This document shows positions 43,798-52,646 of a stretch of 64,000 nucleotides of DNA, in pieces. The notes beneath the pieces are model-generated. The model searched no databases, was not told the origin of the DNA, and saw only the letters and a list, made by a program, of their open reading frames with translations. The first letter of the stretch is position 1, and every line of letters starts with the position of its first letter. This DNA is from Candidatus Melainabacteria bacterium (GTDB lineage Bacteria > Cyanobacteriota > Vampirovibrionia > Obscuribacterales > Obscuribacteraceae). The DNA lies in assembly GCA_016716405.1 (NCBI GenBank), contig JADJWK010000003.1, forward strand, positions 1 through 64,000, given 5' to 3'. The translations under genes were made by a program, and so were the position numbers.

Positions 43798-45568
43798 GAA
43801 GAAGAAGCGTGGAAAAACATCCGGGGGCGACTTTCGCCTCATAGATACTCCCGTGCTCATACTGGATTGCCAGACCACGGGAGCCAGCCCCGCCACCGGC
43901 AATCTTCTCGAGCTCGCTTACTGTCTGACCTCGGCTGCCAGCTCGGAGGACCCGTCGATCGTCAGCTATCTGATCCAGCAGCCCGAAGGCGAGCCGATAC
44001 CACCACGAATAGTGTCGCTTACCGGCATCGACAATGACGATATGGTCGGGGCGCAGTCGCCGTCCGATGTTCTTATGGCCCTGGAGGGGGCCCTCGGGCT
44101 CTTGCCTTCGCCGCCTCTCTGCCTGATTCACTACGCTCGGTTCGAGTTGCCGTTTCTGACTGAGTTGTTTATGGAGTACGGGCGGCACGGGCTTTATGAA
44201 GGGCTGCCATTCGCGCCGGTCTGTACTTTCGAGATCGCCCGGCGTCTCTATCCGGATCTGCCCTCGAGGGGCATCCGGGCTCTGGGTGGTTTTCTGGGAA
44301 TCGAGCTGGATGACCTCAAGCGTGCTCCCGGTCATGTTGGGACCACAAGCGAGATCTGGAAGCATCTTGCCGCCCGGCTCGAGGAGGAAGGAGTCACTAC
44401 CCGCGGTGAGCTACAAGAGTTTTTGAGCACCAGAGCCCGGCGCCGGACAGGCAAGCTGCAGTATCAGCTATCTCCGGAGAAGCGTCTCAATCTGCCGGAC
44501 AATCCTGGCGTCTATCGCATGCTCAACCGGCAGGGTCGGGTGCTCTATGTTGGCAAGGCGACATCTTTGAGAAGTCGTGTAAACAGCCATTTTCGCGGGC
44601 GCAAGCGTAAGACCTCCAGCTCTTTCGAGTTGCTCACGCAAGTGTACGATCTCGATTTTACTGTCTGCCGGACGCCTTTCGAGGCGGCGCTTCTGGAGGT
44701 CGAGGAGATCAAGCGTCACGACCCGCCTTATAATGCCAGCCTCAAGAACAACGACAGGCGGGTCTGGTTCTACAGCGATGACTTCGAGTCGGCAGCCACC
44801 ACCTGCGATGATGTGCACCACATCGGTCCTTTCAGCAGCGAGAGCACTATTGGTAATATCAGACTTCTGTGTGATGCCATCGAAGAAGGGGAGGTTTCTC
44901 CGGAGCTGCTTTATCTGGACTCGGAAGTCGAGCCCGAGATCATCGAGGCCGGTCTCGAGATGTTTTTCGCCCGTCACGATCTGGCTCCTTTCACCGCTAT
45001 CGGAGCTCGGGCCCTTTTGTTGATCGGCATGCGTCTCTGGCGCTCCTGGCGAAACTATATCCGTCTGGTCGAAGCGCTCACGGACGAGGAAAGGGAAGAG
45101 GAGAGTGAGCGCGGTCCGGAAGATGGACTTTCGCAAGAATCGCAGGAAGACTCGAGTGAATTCTCCGATGAGGTTGATGTGGAAGAGGCGGACGAAAACG
45201 AGGACGAAAACGAGGACGAAGAGGAAAACGAGGAAATCTCACCCGAGGATGTCTGCGCCAGGATCGAGTCCTTGCTCACCGGTGCAGCAAGGCACTTCCT
45301 GCAGGGCAAAGAGCTGAAGGCTCTTTGCCAGTGCCGGATTACCTACGGTGCCGACGACCTCGAGATAGTCGTTCGCGATGGTCTGGCTCTGGTGGAGGCT
45401 GCCGGCATCAGTCGTGAGGACCGGGTCTCGGAGTCGGCTGATAAGTCGTCGGGCTTCGATATCGAGAGGTTCGACCGGCTCCGGGTTCTTCTTACCGAAC
45501 TCGCGGCTCTCAAGAGTCGTGGAGAGAAGGTGACGGTGGAGCCTTATATCTGCTTCCTGAGCAGGTGA
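43775..45568 (+). CDS. DEDDh exonuclease-like and GIY-YIG endonuclease fusion
   Basis: A 597-residue protein. Residues ~20-220 have a DnaQ/PolC-type exonuclease fold, but the key acids differ: D31-C-Q33 where D-x-E is expected, RFEL for RFD, and HVGTTSE for H-x4-D, so activity is doubtful. Residues ~240-330 are a UvrC/Cho-like GIY-YIG nuclease: NPGVYRMLNRQGRVLYVGKA, Arg in SLRSRV and Glu in EAALLEVEEIKRHDPPYN, all intact. A very acidic segment (~435-490) precedes a C-terminal helical region. ATG 43775 has AAGGAC upstream and overlaps the helicase gene by 23 bp, so translation is probably coupled. The pair suggests DNA damage processing; similar exonuclease/GIY-YIG fusions occur in actinobacteria. 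Confidence 0.9.
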   Translation: MNSGVLPEKKKRGKTSGGDFRLIDTPVLILDCQTTGASPATGNLLELAYCLTSAASSEDPSIVSYLIQQPEGEPIPPRIVSLTGIDNDDMVGAQSPSDVLMALEGALGLLPSPPLCLIHYARFELPFLTELFMEYGRHGLYEGLPFAPVCTFEIARRLYPDLPSRGIRALGGFLGIELDDLKRAPGHVGTTSEIWKHLAARLEEEGVTTRGELQEFLSTRARRRTGKLQYQLSPEKRLNLPDNPGVYRMLNRQGRVLYVGKATSLRSRVNSHFRGRKRKTSSSFELLTQVYDLDFTVCRTPFEAALLEVEEIKRHDPPYNASLKNNDRRVWFYSDDFESAATTCDDVHHIGPFSSESTIGNIRLLCDAIEEGEVSPELLYLDSEVEPEIIEAGLEMFFARHDLAPFTAIGARALLLIGMRLWRSWRNYIRLVEALTDEEREEESERGPEDGLSQESQEDSSEFSDEVDVEEADENEDENEDEEENEEISPEDVCARIESLLTGAARHFLQGKELKALCQCRITYGADDLEIVVRDGLALVEAAGISREDRVSESADKSSGFDIERFDRLRVLLTELAALKSRGEKVTVEPYICFLSR

Positions 45569-45773
45569 GCGTATCCGGCACCGTCTTTGGTACCGATGGC
45601 ATTTCGACGGGGATATCGATGTCCACCTGACTACCTCGGGCTTTCAAGTTTTCGATAATTTTCCGAAATAGCACCGGTATCTCGAGATTTCTCAGATTCG
45701 AGGTTTTCGACGGAATTTAGGGTGTAGAATCATAGTCTGGCTTACGTTCTATATTTCGATCTCTTGACTTCGA

Positions 45774-47393
45774 ATGAGCCAGCGCACGGACCGATTCTCC
45801 TCCAGGCAGAGCTACTCGATGTTCAAATGGCCCAGCGACCCGGAAAAAGAGCAGCGTCTAGACCAGCGACCGACGGCTGAGGACTTGAAGAAGTTCATGG
45901 TGGCCTCCGCCCGGCGTAAAGACGTCAAGTTCGTCTATCGCTGGAGCGACGTCGAAGTTAAGATGGAGTTCAAGCTGGTACTGCGCTATGTTCCCCGGGG
46001 CTTCACTTTCGAGTGGCAGCTCTTCATGCTGGGCGGCAAGAACGAGCACAGGATACTGTCCGTTCACGCCGACGACGCCGAGGAAATCGCCGCCAGCATC
46101 GATAAGGCTGTGCTGAACGAGACCGCCAGGGTCCCGGAGACGACATTCCATGGCGATCAGAAGCCGCCCGCCCTGTCCAAGACCAAGATGAACGAGGCCA
46201 GGCGCATCCTCGAGCAGACTTTCGACCGGGTGCCCATCGAGGCGATCAAGGAAATGTCCTTGATGCCGGAGGCTCTTACCGGAAACCTCGAGGTCCTGCA
46301 TATCACGACCCTTCTGCAGTCCATCTCCATGGGGGAGATGTCAGGCAGGCTGCGTATTCAGAGACAGGCAGCCTATGCCGATATCTTTTTCGAGTCCGGC
46401 GCGCCGGTGCACGCCGAGGGCACCAGGGGCAGTGGCGAAGAGTGCTTCATTCAGGTAATCTGCTGGAAGGACGGGGAATTTCATTTCGAGCCCAAGCTCA
46501 AGACCGACGAGCGGACCATCAAAAAAGTCATGGAGACCATGATCCTCGAGGGCTGCCTGCTCCTCGACAATACCGAATATGTGAGAGCCTGCGGCGTGCG
46601 CATGGATACTGTGATGGGCCGCACCAATCCCAATCTCTCCGAGGCGCAGTTCGAGGCGATATTGAGCCAGGGCGAGGCCCAGGACATGGGTCTTCTCAAG
46701 GCGATTTATCTCCAGATCGACGGTCGCAAGCGTGTCCTCGACATTGTCGAGATCCTCAGACTCAGCCGCACTCAATGGGTCAGCGGTATAGCCGCGCTGC
46801 TCAGGTGTCAGGTCGTGACGGTGGCCAGCGTCATCGAGAGCAAACGTCTGCAGGTCGAGCCCAAGCATCTCGATCCGTCGCTCATCGCTCCTATCAACGC
46901 GGTCTTGCTGCGCAGCGACACAGGGCTCTTCAGCTATCCGGCATTTCTCTATCTGGTGGATCACGAGTTCAAGTTCTCAGCCGAGCGCCCCCTCTCCATC
47001 ATTCTGATAAACACTCTTTCTGTTGAGGTGTCCAGCAATCAGATGAAGCCTATACTGAATCTGGACGGCTATAAGGATCTCGCCCGGTGTATCGCCAGTG
47101 TGCAGGGATTCAAGGGGATTGTCGCCCACTACGAGGAGCACGGCGTGGCGATCTGTCTCATGGGGGCCAACGCCATGCACGCCGCCACCATCGCCGACAG
47201 GATCATCAAGTCCATGCTCTCTTCCTCTATGGAGTTTCGTTTTGCCGCCAGCAATATGGCTATAGGGGTGGCTTCTTTTCCTGACGATGCCGAGGACATG
47301 GCATCGCTTCTGGCGACGGCCGAGGTGGCAAGAGACAGAGCCACCAGCGAGGGAAGCAGCAGGATAGTGCTGGCCTCCGAGCTGGTAGGTTAG
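45774..47393 (+). CDS. PATAN (DUF4388) protein with degenerate GGDEF-like domain
   Basis: A 539-residue cytoplasmic protein. Residues ~1-130 are of unknown type. Residues ~175-310 match DUF4388/PATAN: ALTGNLEVLHITTLLQSISM, GRLRIQRQAAYADIFFESGA and ICWKDGEFHFEP, a domain of two-component and motility-linked proteins. The C-terminal ~150 residues look like a worn GGDEF domain: RPLSIILINTL, then HYEEHGVAICLM where RYGGDEF is expected, and IGVASFPDDAEDMASLLATA at the usual end. The active-site motif is gone, so it should not make cyclic-di-GMP but could bind nucleotide or protein. The next gene follows after 17 bp. Confidence 0.82.
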   Translation: MSQRTDRFSSRQSYSMFKWPSDPEKEQRLDQRPTAEDLKKFMVASARRKDVKFVYRWSDVEVKMEFKLVLRYVPRGFTFEWQLFMLGGKNEHRILSVHADDAEEIAASIDKAVLNETARVPETTFHGDQKPPALSKTKMNEARRILEQTFDRVPIEAIKEMSLMPEALTGNLEVLHITTLLQSISMGEMSGRLRIQRQAAYADIFFESGAPVHAEGTRGSGEECFIQVICWKDGEFHFEPKLKTDERTIKKVMETMILEGCLLLDNTEYVRACGVRMDTVMGRTNPNLSEAQFEAILSQGEAQDMGLLKAIYLQIDGRKRVLDIVEILRLSRTQWVSGIAALLRCQVVTVASVIESKRLQVEPKHLDPSLIAPINAVLLRSDTGLFSYPAFLYLVDHEFKFSAERPLSIILINTLSVEVSSNQMKPILNLDGYKDLARCIASVQGFKGIVAHYEEHGVAICLMGANAMHAATIADRIIKSMLSSSMEFRFAASNMAIGVASFPDDAEDMASLLATAEVARDRATSEGSSRIVLASELVG

Positions 47394-47410
47394 AGTTCGA
47401 AGTCAGAAGC

Positions 47411-48856
47411 GTGAAGGTCACCAGAGACAAGCTGCTTATACTGGACTGCGGTGCGGTCCTCATGTTGACTCAGTACATAGCGGTCAGGGAGATCGGCTCG
47501 TCATTCTTCTCCACCGAGCTCATTACAGTGGCGGCGGTGATTATGATCCTCATCGGTCCGAGTATCGCCTATTATCTGGCCGACAGAGTGGGACCGAGAT
47601 TCCTGGCCTTCTGGGGCGCCGTCACCTTCGTCTCGCTTCTGGTCATGCCCTTTGGGATCAGAGCCCTGGTGGCATATTTGATGTCTCTCAATGTCGAGCA
47701 TGTGGCCATGCTCGTGGTTTTTCTGGGCGCCGGGCTTTTCTACTCGGCATTCTTCGCGATTTTCCTGCCCCGGATGGTCCGCAGCGGCGGCGACTTCGTC
47801 GGCCTCTATTGCCTGGAACTCGCCGGGGCGGTCCTTGCTCTGGGGCTCATCGCGCTTGTGCCTACGTGGCAGCTTCTGCTCGTGGCTTTCTATGCCTTTA
47901 TAGTCCTTGCCCTGCATCTTTCGGTGGGGAGCGCTGCCCTCACGATACCGGCTTGTCTCGCCTCGGCGCTGGTGGCCTTTTGTTATCCGGCACTGGATGC
48001 GCAGGCGGCTCAGTATTACTACCGGTGCTACTGGAACCAGAAGGACCCGCATCTGATGGCAGTTACGTATTCGCCTTATCAGAGGATCGATGTGGTCACC
48101 GAAGGCAAAGACCGGATTCTGTACCTCGACGGCATCCCATACTACGACGCGAGCGATCTTTACTGGTTCAATTATTACATCGCCGAGCTTCCCGGCCGCC
48201 TGGTTGCCGATAAGGGCAGGGCTCTCATAGTCGGCTCCGGAAGCCTCTCATCCACGGGATATCTCGTGCGTCAGGGCTTCGAGGTGACCACCATCGAGAT
48301 CGACAAGAAAGTCGCCGACTACGGTATGAAGTATTTCAACGATCTCAACAAGCTTTCAGCGTCCGATTTCAAGCTCGAGATCGGCGACGCTCGCAGGATC
48401 ATCGCCGGACTGCCCGACCGGAGCTACGATCTCATAGTGCTCGATATTCCGGCGCCCTTTCATATTCAGACGGCTCTGCTCTACACGCCTGCATTTTTCG
48501 GCGAGCTCAATCGATGCCTCAAAGATGGTGGCATCGCCGCCATCAATACATGCTCTTACAAAGTCGACGACCCCATAGCCAGAGCGATCGGCGCCAGCGC
48601 CTGCAAGAGTTTTGCGGATCTCAGGGCGATCACCGGCGAGTCCCTGGGACTGACGATACTCTATTGTGCCAGGAAGCTGCCACCGGCTATCGAAAGCCTC
48701 AGAGAGCAGGCGAGAGTCCAGGAGCGACAGGGCTTCCAGATCTTCGACGACCGCGCCTTTCGCGCCATCGTTGGTGATACCAGACCCCACGACAGCGAGA
48801 ATCTCGCCGCCCTCCTGCTATTCGCCAGGGAGCATCTGCCGGAGGTCATGAAATGA
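47411..48856 (+). CDS. Membrane-fused spermidine synthase-like methyltransferase-fold protein
   Basis: A 481-residue protein from GTG 47411. The first ~200 residues form about six membrane helices. The soluble part starts with the spermidine synthase-like SPYQRIDVVTEGKDRILYLDG, then a Rossmann fold with ALIVGSGSLSSTGYLVRQGF, EVTTIEIDKKVADYG, GDARRIIAGLPDRSYDLIVLDIPAP. This is the layout of membrane-fused aminopropyltransferase homologues, whose reaction is usually unproven. The acceptor-site Asp (LDIPAP for the usual D-x-x-D-P) looks changed, so polyamine synthesis is uncertain. It is the middle gene of a three-gene operon; ATGA overlap couples it to the next. Confidence 0.85.
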   Translation: MKVTRDKLLILDCGAVLMLTQYIAVREIGSSFFSTELITVAAVIMILIGPSIAYYLADRVGPRFLAFWGAVTFVSLLVMPFGIRALVAYLMSLNVEHVAMLVVFLGAGLFYSAFFAIFLPRMVRSGGDFVGLYCLELAGAVLALGLIALVPTWQLLLVAFYAFIVLALHLSVGSAALTIPACLASALVAFCYPALDAQAAQYYYRCYWNQKDPHLMAVTYSPYQRIDVVTEGKDRILYLDGIPYYDASDLYWFNYYIAELPGRLVADKGRALIVGSGSLSSTGYLVRQGFEVTTIEIDKKVADYGMKYFNDLNKLSASDFKLEIGDARRIIAGLPDRSYDLIVLDIPAPFHIQTALLYTPAFFGELNRCLKDGGIAAINTCSYKVDDPIARAIGASACKSFADLRAITGESLGLTILYCARKLPPAIESLREQARVQERQGFQIFDDRAFRAIVGDTRPHDSENLAALLLFAREHLPEVMK

Positions 48857-49404
48857 GGAGTCGGGAGAATTTCGATCTGGTAGTCAACGGATTCTGGCTG
48901 GGAAGCGCTCAGGTCGGTCTGGTCTTCCACTTGATCTACTCCCAGGGAGCCGGAGTGCTCTTCTATTTCTCGCTCATCTCTCTCTGGCTTCTTGGCTCGA
49001 TTGCCGGGATGAAACTTGTATCCGACCGTTATCTGGCGCTCAAGCTCGAGATAGCTGCCCTTGTCTCCTTCGGGGTCGCGGTTCTGGTCGCGAGATCCGC
49101 GCCTTTCACCGCCTGGTCTCTGGTTTGCGTCCTTTTAGCGGTGATTTTGATAAGCGGCTATGCAGGCTGGTTTCTCAAAAGCCGTGCCACCGCCTATGGC
49201 GATGTGTCGAGAGTGCTTCTTTTCGAGAACAACGGCTTTGTCGCCGGCTATGCCGTGGCTGGAGCGCTGCTGTTCTACTCTATAAAAGCTATCGACATTC
49301 TCACGGCTTTCGTATTGACAGTCTGCATTATTTTCGAGGTCATCTGTCCGATTGTCGTTTCGCGAGATTCCGATAATGCTTCGCCCGGGCAGGCCGGTTT
49401 CTGA
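48853..49404 (+). CDS. Small polytopic membrane protein
   Basis: A 183-residue hydrophobic protein with five or six predicted membrane helices and short polar loops (MRSRENFDLVVNGFWLGSAQ at the start). It has no recognised family. It starts in an ATGA overlap with the membrane synthase-like gene, so it is likely its partner subunit; the helix content resembles the N-terminal half of longer spermidine synthase-like membrane proteins. The C-terminus is short and polar. Confidence 0.8.
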   Translation: MRSRENFDLVVNGFWLGSAQVGLVFHLIYSQGAGVLFYFSLISLWLLGSIAGMKLVSDRYLALKLEIAALVSFGVAVLVARSAPFTAWSLVCVLLAVILISGYAGWFLKSRATAYGDVSRVLLFENNGFVAGYAVAGALLFYSIKAIDILTAFVLTVCIIFEVICPIVVSRDSDNASPGQAGF

Positions 49405-49530
49405 CTTGCCCCGTCGCTTGAATTCGGTAACACTTTCGGGTTACCATATGTTATCAAGATCGCAGGCAAGAGTTGCTATTATCTATATGTCGGGAAAATA
49501 GAACCTGGATGCATTTGTCTGAGAGTCGCC

Positions 49531-51789
49531 TTGGAAGACGATGAGGACATCGGAGTCACCGGGAGGTCCGGTGAGGTCGAAGGACCGCAAGACGCTCTCC
49601 CGGAAGGGGGAGCCGCCGGTGTGTCGGGCGGCAATCACAATCATGACCGGGGAGATCCTGACCAACCCAATATTTCGGAGATCGTCCTGACTCCAAGAAA
49701 GGGCGTCCTGTCAGGTCTGGTGAAGAAAACCCCGGATACGGACGAGGTCACAGACTCCGGCTCCGACTCCGACTCCGACTCCGGCCCTGAGAAAGACCAG
49801 CTTCCGCCGGTTGAGGGCGACCCGCTTCCCTTCATCCGCCAGCTTGAGCACGACCTCAGAAACGACCTGAGAAAAGCATCCCCTAAGGACACGCAGGCCG
49901 ATGCGGCCGGCTCGGACGAGGCAGCCTCCCGGGATCAGCCTGTTTCGCCGGCGGAGCCGGGCGCAATGCGGACCGATCTGGAGATCGACGATATTCCCGA
50001 CGATGAGTTCGAGGATGAACCGGAGCCTCCCGCTGAAGCGGTCGAGGAGGCGAAGCCGAAGCAAGAAAGCGAAGAGGAAGATGATGACGATGACGAAGAA
50101 ATCAGAGGAAGCGACAAGAGGAAGAGGAAGAGGATGATCTCGGCTGTGACGATTCCGGATCTGTGTTCGATTCCGGATCTGTGTTCGATTCCGGATCTGT
50201 ACCTGCCGGACGCCGGGGGGGCGCTTCTGGCTCTCCGTCCGAAGCTGCCTGCTCCCGGATCGGTTGAATCTCAGCCGGTGGCAGACCGGGAGCCCGGTTC
50301 CAGCAGTGATGTGAGAGTCGACCGTTTTCTCAACAGGGTCATTCTCGACACTTACTCGGCGCACAGGCTACTGGCTCACGACGATGTCTCTGCGCTCTAT
50401 GTGGGCAAGGGCATCAATGTCGTCGGTCATGTGGCGATCAAGGTCGCAAAATTCAAGCGGGTCGATGACGCGAGAGAATTCGTCCGGGAGATACGCAGCC
50501 GCAGCCTCGAGCACCCGGCTATCGCCCGCCTTCTCGAGGCGGAAAGCGACGAATCGGGACTGGCTTTTATAGTTTACGAATATCCGGAGTGCATCACTCT
50601 CGCCGAGCTTCTTGAGGGTGTCGGGCGGGTGGACAAGGAAGAAGACATAGCCAGGGTGCTGGCTCAACTGGCCGATGCATTTGTGACGGCGCACGAAAGC
50701 GGGATCTATCATGGCAGTCTCAGCGCCGGAAAGATTCTGCTGCTCGAGTCCAAAGGTTCTATCGCAGTTAGAGTGCTGGACTTCGGCTCGCCGGCCCTGC
50801 ACCGGGAGCTCTGCAATTTCGTCGGAGGCGGGAAAAAGCTCCGCGCTCCGCAATATATGAGCCCCGAGGTGATCGATGGATTCGACCCGGGAGCCCAGAG
50901 CGACATCTACAGTATCGGTGTCGTCGCGTATCAGCTCATCACCGGCGCTCTGCCGTATCCGTACGAGAATGCTGACGAGATTATCGCTGCCCATCGCGAT
51001 CCCGAGACCATGCCCGATCCGGTCACCAAAATGCGACCGGACCTGATCAACAACCAGCAGCTCAGCCAGCTCGTCTACGAAGCCATGGAGACCGATCCGG
51101 ACTGGCGTTTCGAGGCGATTCGCGAGTTCCGGGACGGTATCGAAGGCTGGATCAATTCGGTTCGCGAGGCCAAGGCGGCCCGTGCCGCCAAACCGGCGAG
51201 CGAGCCCGATAGCAAATTCGATGTCACCGATTATGACGAAATCATGACTGCCAGGCAGTCGGAGCGTGACTTAAAGACCTCGATATTGAATATGGTGGCG
51301 CTCAAGCAGAAGTCCATGGAGCAGGAGCAGACCGTGGTCCTTCAATTGACAAACAAGTTCACGATCGGCGGTCAACGGAAGTCACCGATGCGGACTCTCT
51401 TCACCGTGCTGGGTATCACGGTCCTGGTAGTGGGCGTTGTCGGAGGCGCATTGTTCTATGCAAGCGGTCACCAGGAAGAACTGGGATCTGCCTGGATGAG
51501 CGCTTCCCGGCAATTGAGCGGTCTCTTTCATAAGAGCGGCCCCGGGGACGAGGAGAAGCTCGAGGACAGACTGGAGGCGATGGACGATTCTCTGGGCACC
51601 GACGAATTCGGCGCCAGCAAGCCGGGCACCAGTCCTGGTGGCACCGGCGCGAATCTGCCGGGCGGTGGCACCACGACTGCACCGCCACCGGTGCGCCGCG
51701 CAGTGCGCAAGTTCCGCTATGAGGAGTCGCCCATCTACAGGGACTATGTCCCCAAATCCAAGGGCAGTGACCCCATAACCATCAAATAA
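49531..51789 (+). CDS. Membrane Ser/Thr pseudokinase
   Basis: A 752-residue protein from TTG 49531 (the only in-frame candidate near the 5' end; weak ribosome binding site). The first ~200 residues are acidic and disordered and include an 18-bp DNA repeat giving IPDLCS-IPDLCS-IPDLY. The kinase-like domain (~275-555) keeps K304 in VAIKVAK and D417-F-G, but has no glycine-rich loop, and the HRD motif reads H394-G-S with the following Asn lost (HGSLSAGKILL). It should therefore be inactive. The APE-like MSPEVIDG and QSDIYSIGVVAYQLITG are kept. A membrane helix (~621-645) leads to a Gly/Pro-rich tail. It probably acts as a regulator or scaffold. Confidence 0.87.
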   Translation: MEDDEDIGVTGRSGEVEGPQDALPEGGAAGVSGGNHNHDRGDPDQPNISEIVLTPRKGVLSGLVKKTPDTDEVTDSGSDSDSDSGPEKDQLPPVEGDPLPFIRQLEHDLRNDLRKASPKDTQADAAGSDEAASRDQPVSPAEPGAMRTDLEIDDIPDDEFEDEPEPPAEAVEEAKPKQESEEEDDDDDEEIRGSDKRKRKRMISAVTIPDLCSIPDLCSIPDLYLPDAGGALLALRPKLPAPGSVESQPVADREPGSSSDVRVDRFLNRVILDTYSAHRLLAHDDVSALYVGKGINVVGHVAIKVAKFKRVDDAREFVREIRSRSLEHPAIARLLEAESDESGLAFIVYEYPECITLAELLEGVGRVDKEEDIARVLAQLADAFVTAHESGIYHGSLSAGKILLLESKGSIAVRVLDFGSPALHRELCNFVGGGKKLRAPQYMSPEVIDGFDPGAQSDIYSIGVVAYQLITGALPYPYENADEIIAAHRDPETMPDPVTKMRPDLINNQQLSQLVYEAMETDPDWRFEAIREFRDGIEGWINSVREAKAARAAKPASEPDSKFDVTDYDEIMTARQSERDLKTSILNMVALKQKSMEQEQTVVLQLTNKFTIGGQRKSPMRTLFTVLGITVLVVGVVGGALFYASGHQEELGSAWMSASRQLSGLFHKSGPGDEEKLEDRLEAMDDSLGTDEFGASKPGTSPGGTGANLPGGGTTTAPPPVRRAVRKFRYEESPIYRDYVPKSKGSDPITIK

Positions 51790-51796
51790 AGCGAGC

Positions 51797-52201
51797 TCAG
51801 GCGGCTCTCATCTGTCTGAGACGAAGTCTGGCCACCTCGCAGACCACCGGCTCCTCATCCTGCTCGAGGATTCGAAGGACACGCACGGGCACCGATTCAT
51901 TCCAGGCGAGTTCCATCCGCACAAGAGGATTGGGGTCCGCCAGGAGCTCTTCGAGCTCCTGGCTGCTCATGGCCTGGCCCTGGGCTTCCTGGAGACGCCG
52001 ACCGAGAATCACCCGGCTCGTGCGCCGCCAGCGCCTGTAAGCCCGGCCGAGGCTGGCTACGGTTTTGTCGATGGCGCGGGCCAGGGCGGCGAGACTGTCT
52101 GTGAGGAGGTTGCCGCCGCTTTCCTCCAGGCGTCTGTATTGGCTCTCGTTGTGATCGTGTTGCCAGTGCTCTGGCGGGTGTACGGATACGGGCGTGAACA
52201 T
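51797..52201 (-). CDS. Small LRV/HEAT-like protein
   Basis: A 134-residue protein. Residues ~15-75 are basic and helical (DKTVASLGRAYRRWRRTSRV). The C-terminal ~50 residues carry two leucine-rich-variant/HEAT-type helices (ELLADPNPLVRMELAWNESV, RILEQDEEPVVCEVARLRL). GGGGGAGG is five nt before ATG 52201. It is convergent with the pseudokinase gene (stops 7 bp apart). Likely a protein-binding adaptor; its partner is unknown. Confidence 0.75.
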   Translation of the reverse strand: MFTPVSVHPPEHWQHDHNESQYRRLEESGGNLLTDSLAALARAIDKTVASLGRAYRRWRRTSRVILGRRLQEAQGQAMSSQELEELLADPNPLVRMELAWNESVPVRVLRILEQDEEPVVCEVARLRLRQMRAA

Positions 52202-52296
52202 GTCTACCTCCCCCGGGCGAGGTACCGATACAGCTTCCTTGCTGTTTCCTTTTCCTCGACGTTACGCTTGTAAAGCAGGGATGTCAATAAGAGTGC

Positions 52297-52319
52297 GCTC
52301 ATAGTGGCATACTATGAGC
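52297..52319. promoter_or_regulatory. Perfect 9-bp inverted repeat in a divergent promoter region
   Basis: GCTCATAGT-GGCAT-ACTATGAGC lies between the divergent genes starting at 52201 (-) and 52426 (+). It is not followed by a T-run, so an operator is more likely than a terminator. Confidence 0.4.
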
Positions 52320-52425
52320 CAGGTTTCAGGACCGGAGCCCCGAAATCCACAAAGATTCGTATTTCCCGTCTTTACTTATAGATGGCCGGGCTATATTCTC
52401 TTGCCAGCCAGTGAGGGTCAAAACA

Positions 52426-52629
52426 GTGCTAGACGATTTCATCAAGGACGAATCCGGCTCTGCCAGCAGTGAGTACGGCAGCGTCTATCTGCTGGTGGCG
52501 ATAGGTCTCTTCATCGTTTTCACAGTCTTCCACAGCGGTATCAGCAATGCCGTGGGCGTGATCGCCGACGATTTCGTCAATAAGCTCGACAGTATGTCCA
52601 TAGCCTCCGAGAAGAATTTCAATCTCTGA
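52426..52629 (+). CDS. Flp/Fap-type pilin-like small protein
   Basis: A 67-residue protein with DESGSASSEYGSVYLLVAIG, the layout of class IVb Flp pilins: a short leader, an E-Y-G motif and one long hydrophobic helix, then a short polar tail. The usual G/E cleavage site is not textbook. GTG 52426 is chosen because GAGGG sits about eight nt upstream; GTG 52411 has no site. No tad/pil genes are visible nearby, so a pilin role is inferred only from the sequence pattern. Confidence 0.65.
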   Translation: MLDDFIKDESGSASSEYGSVYLLVAIGLFIVFTVFHSGISNAVGVIADDFVNKLDSMSIASEKNFNL

Positions 52630-52646
52630 ATCGATTCGAGCTTGTT

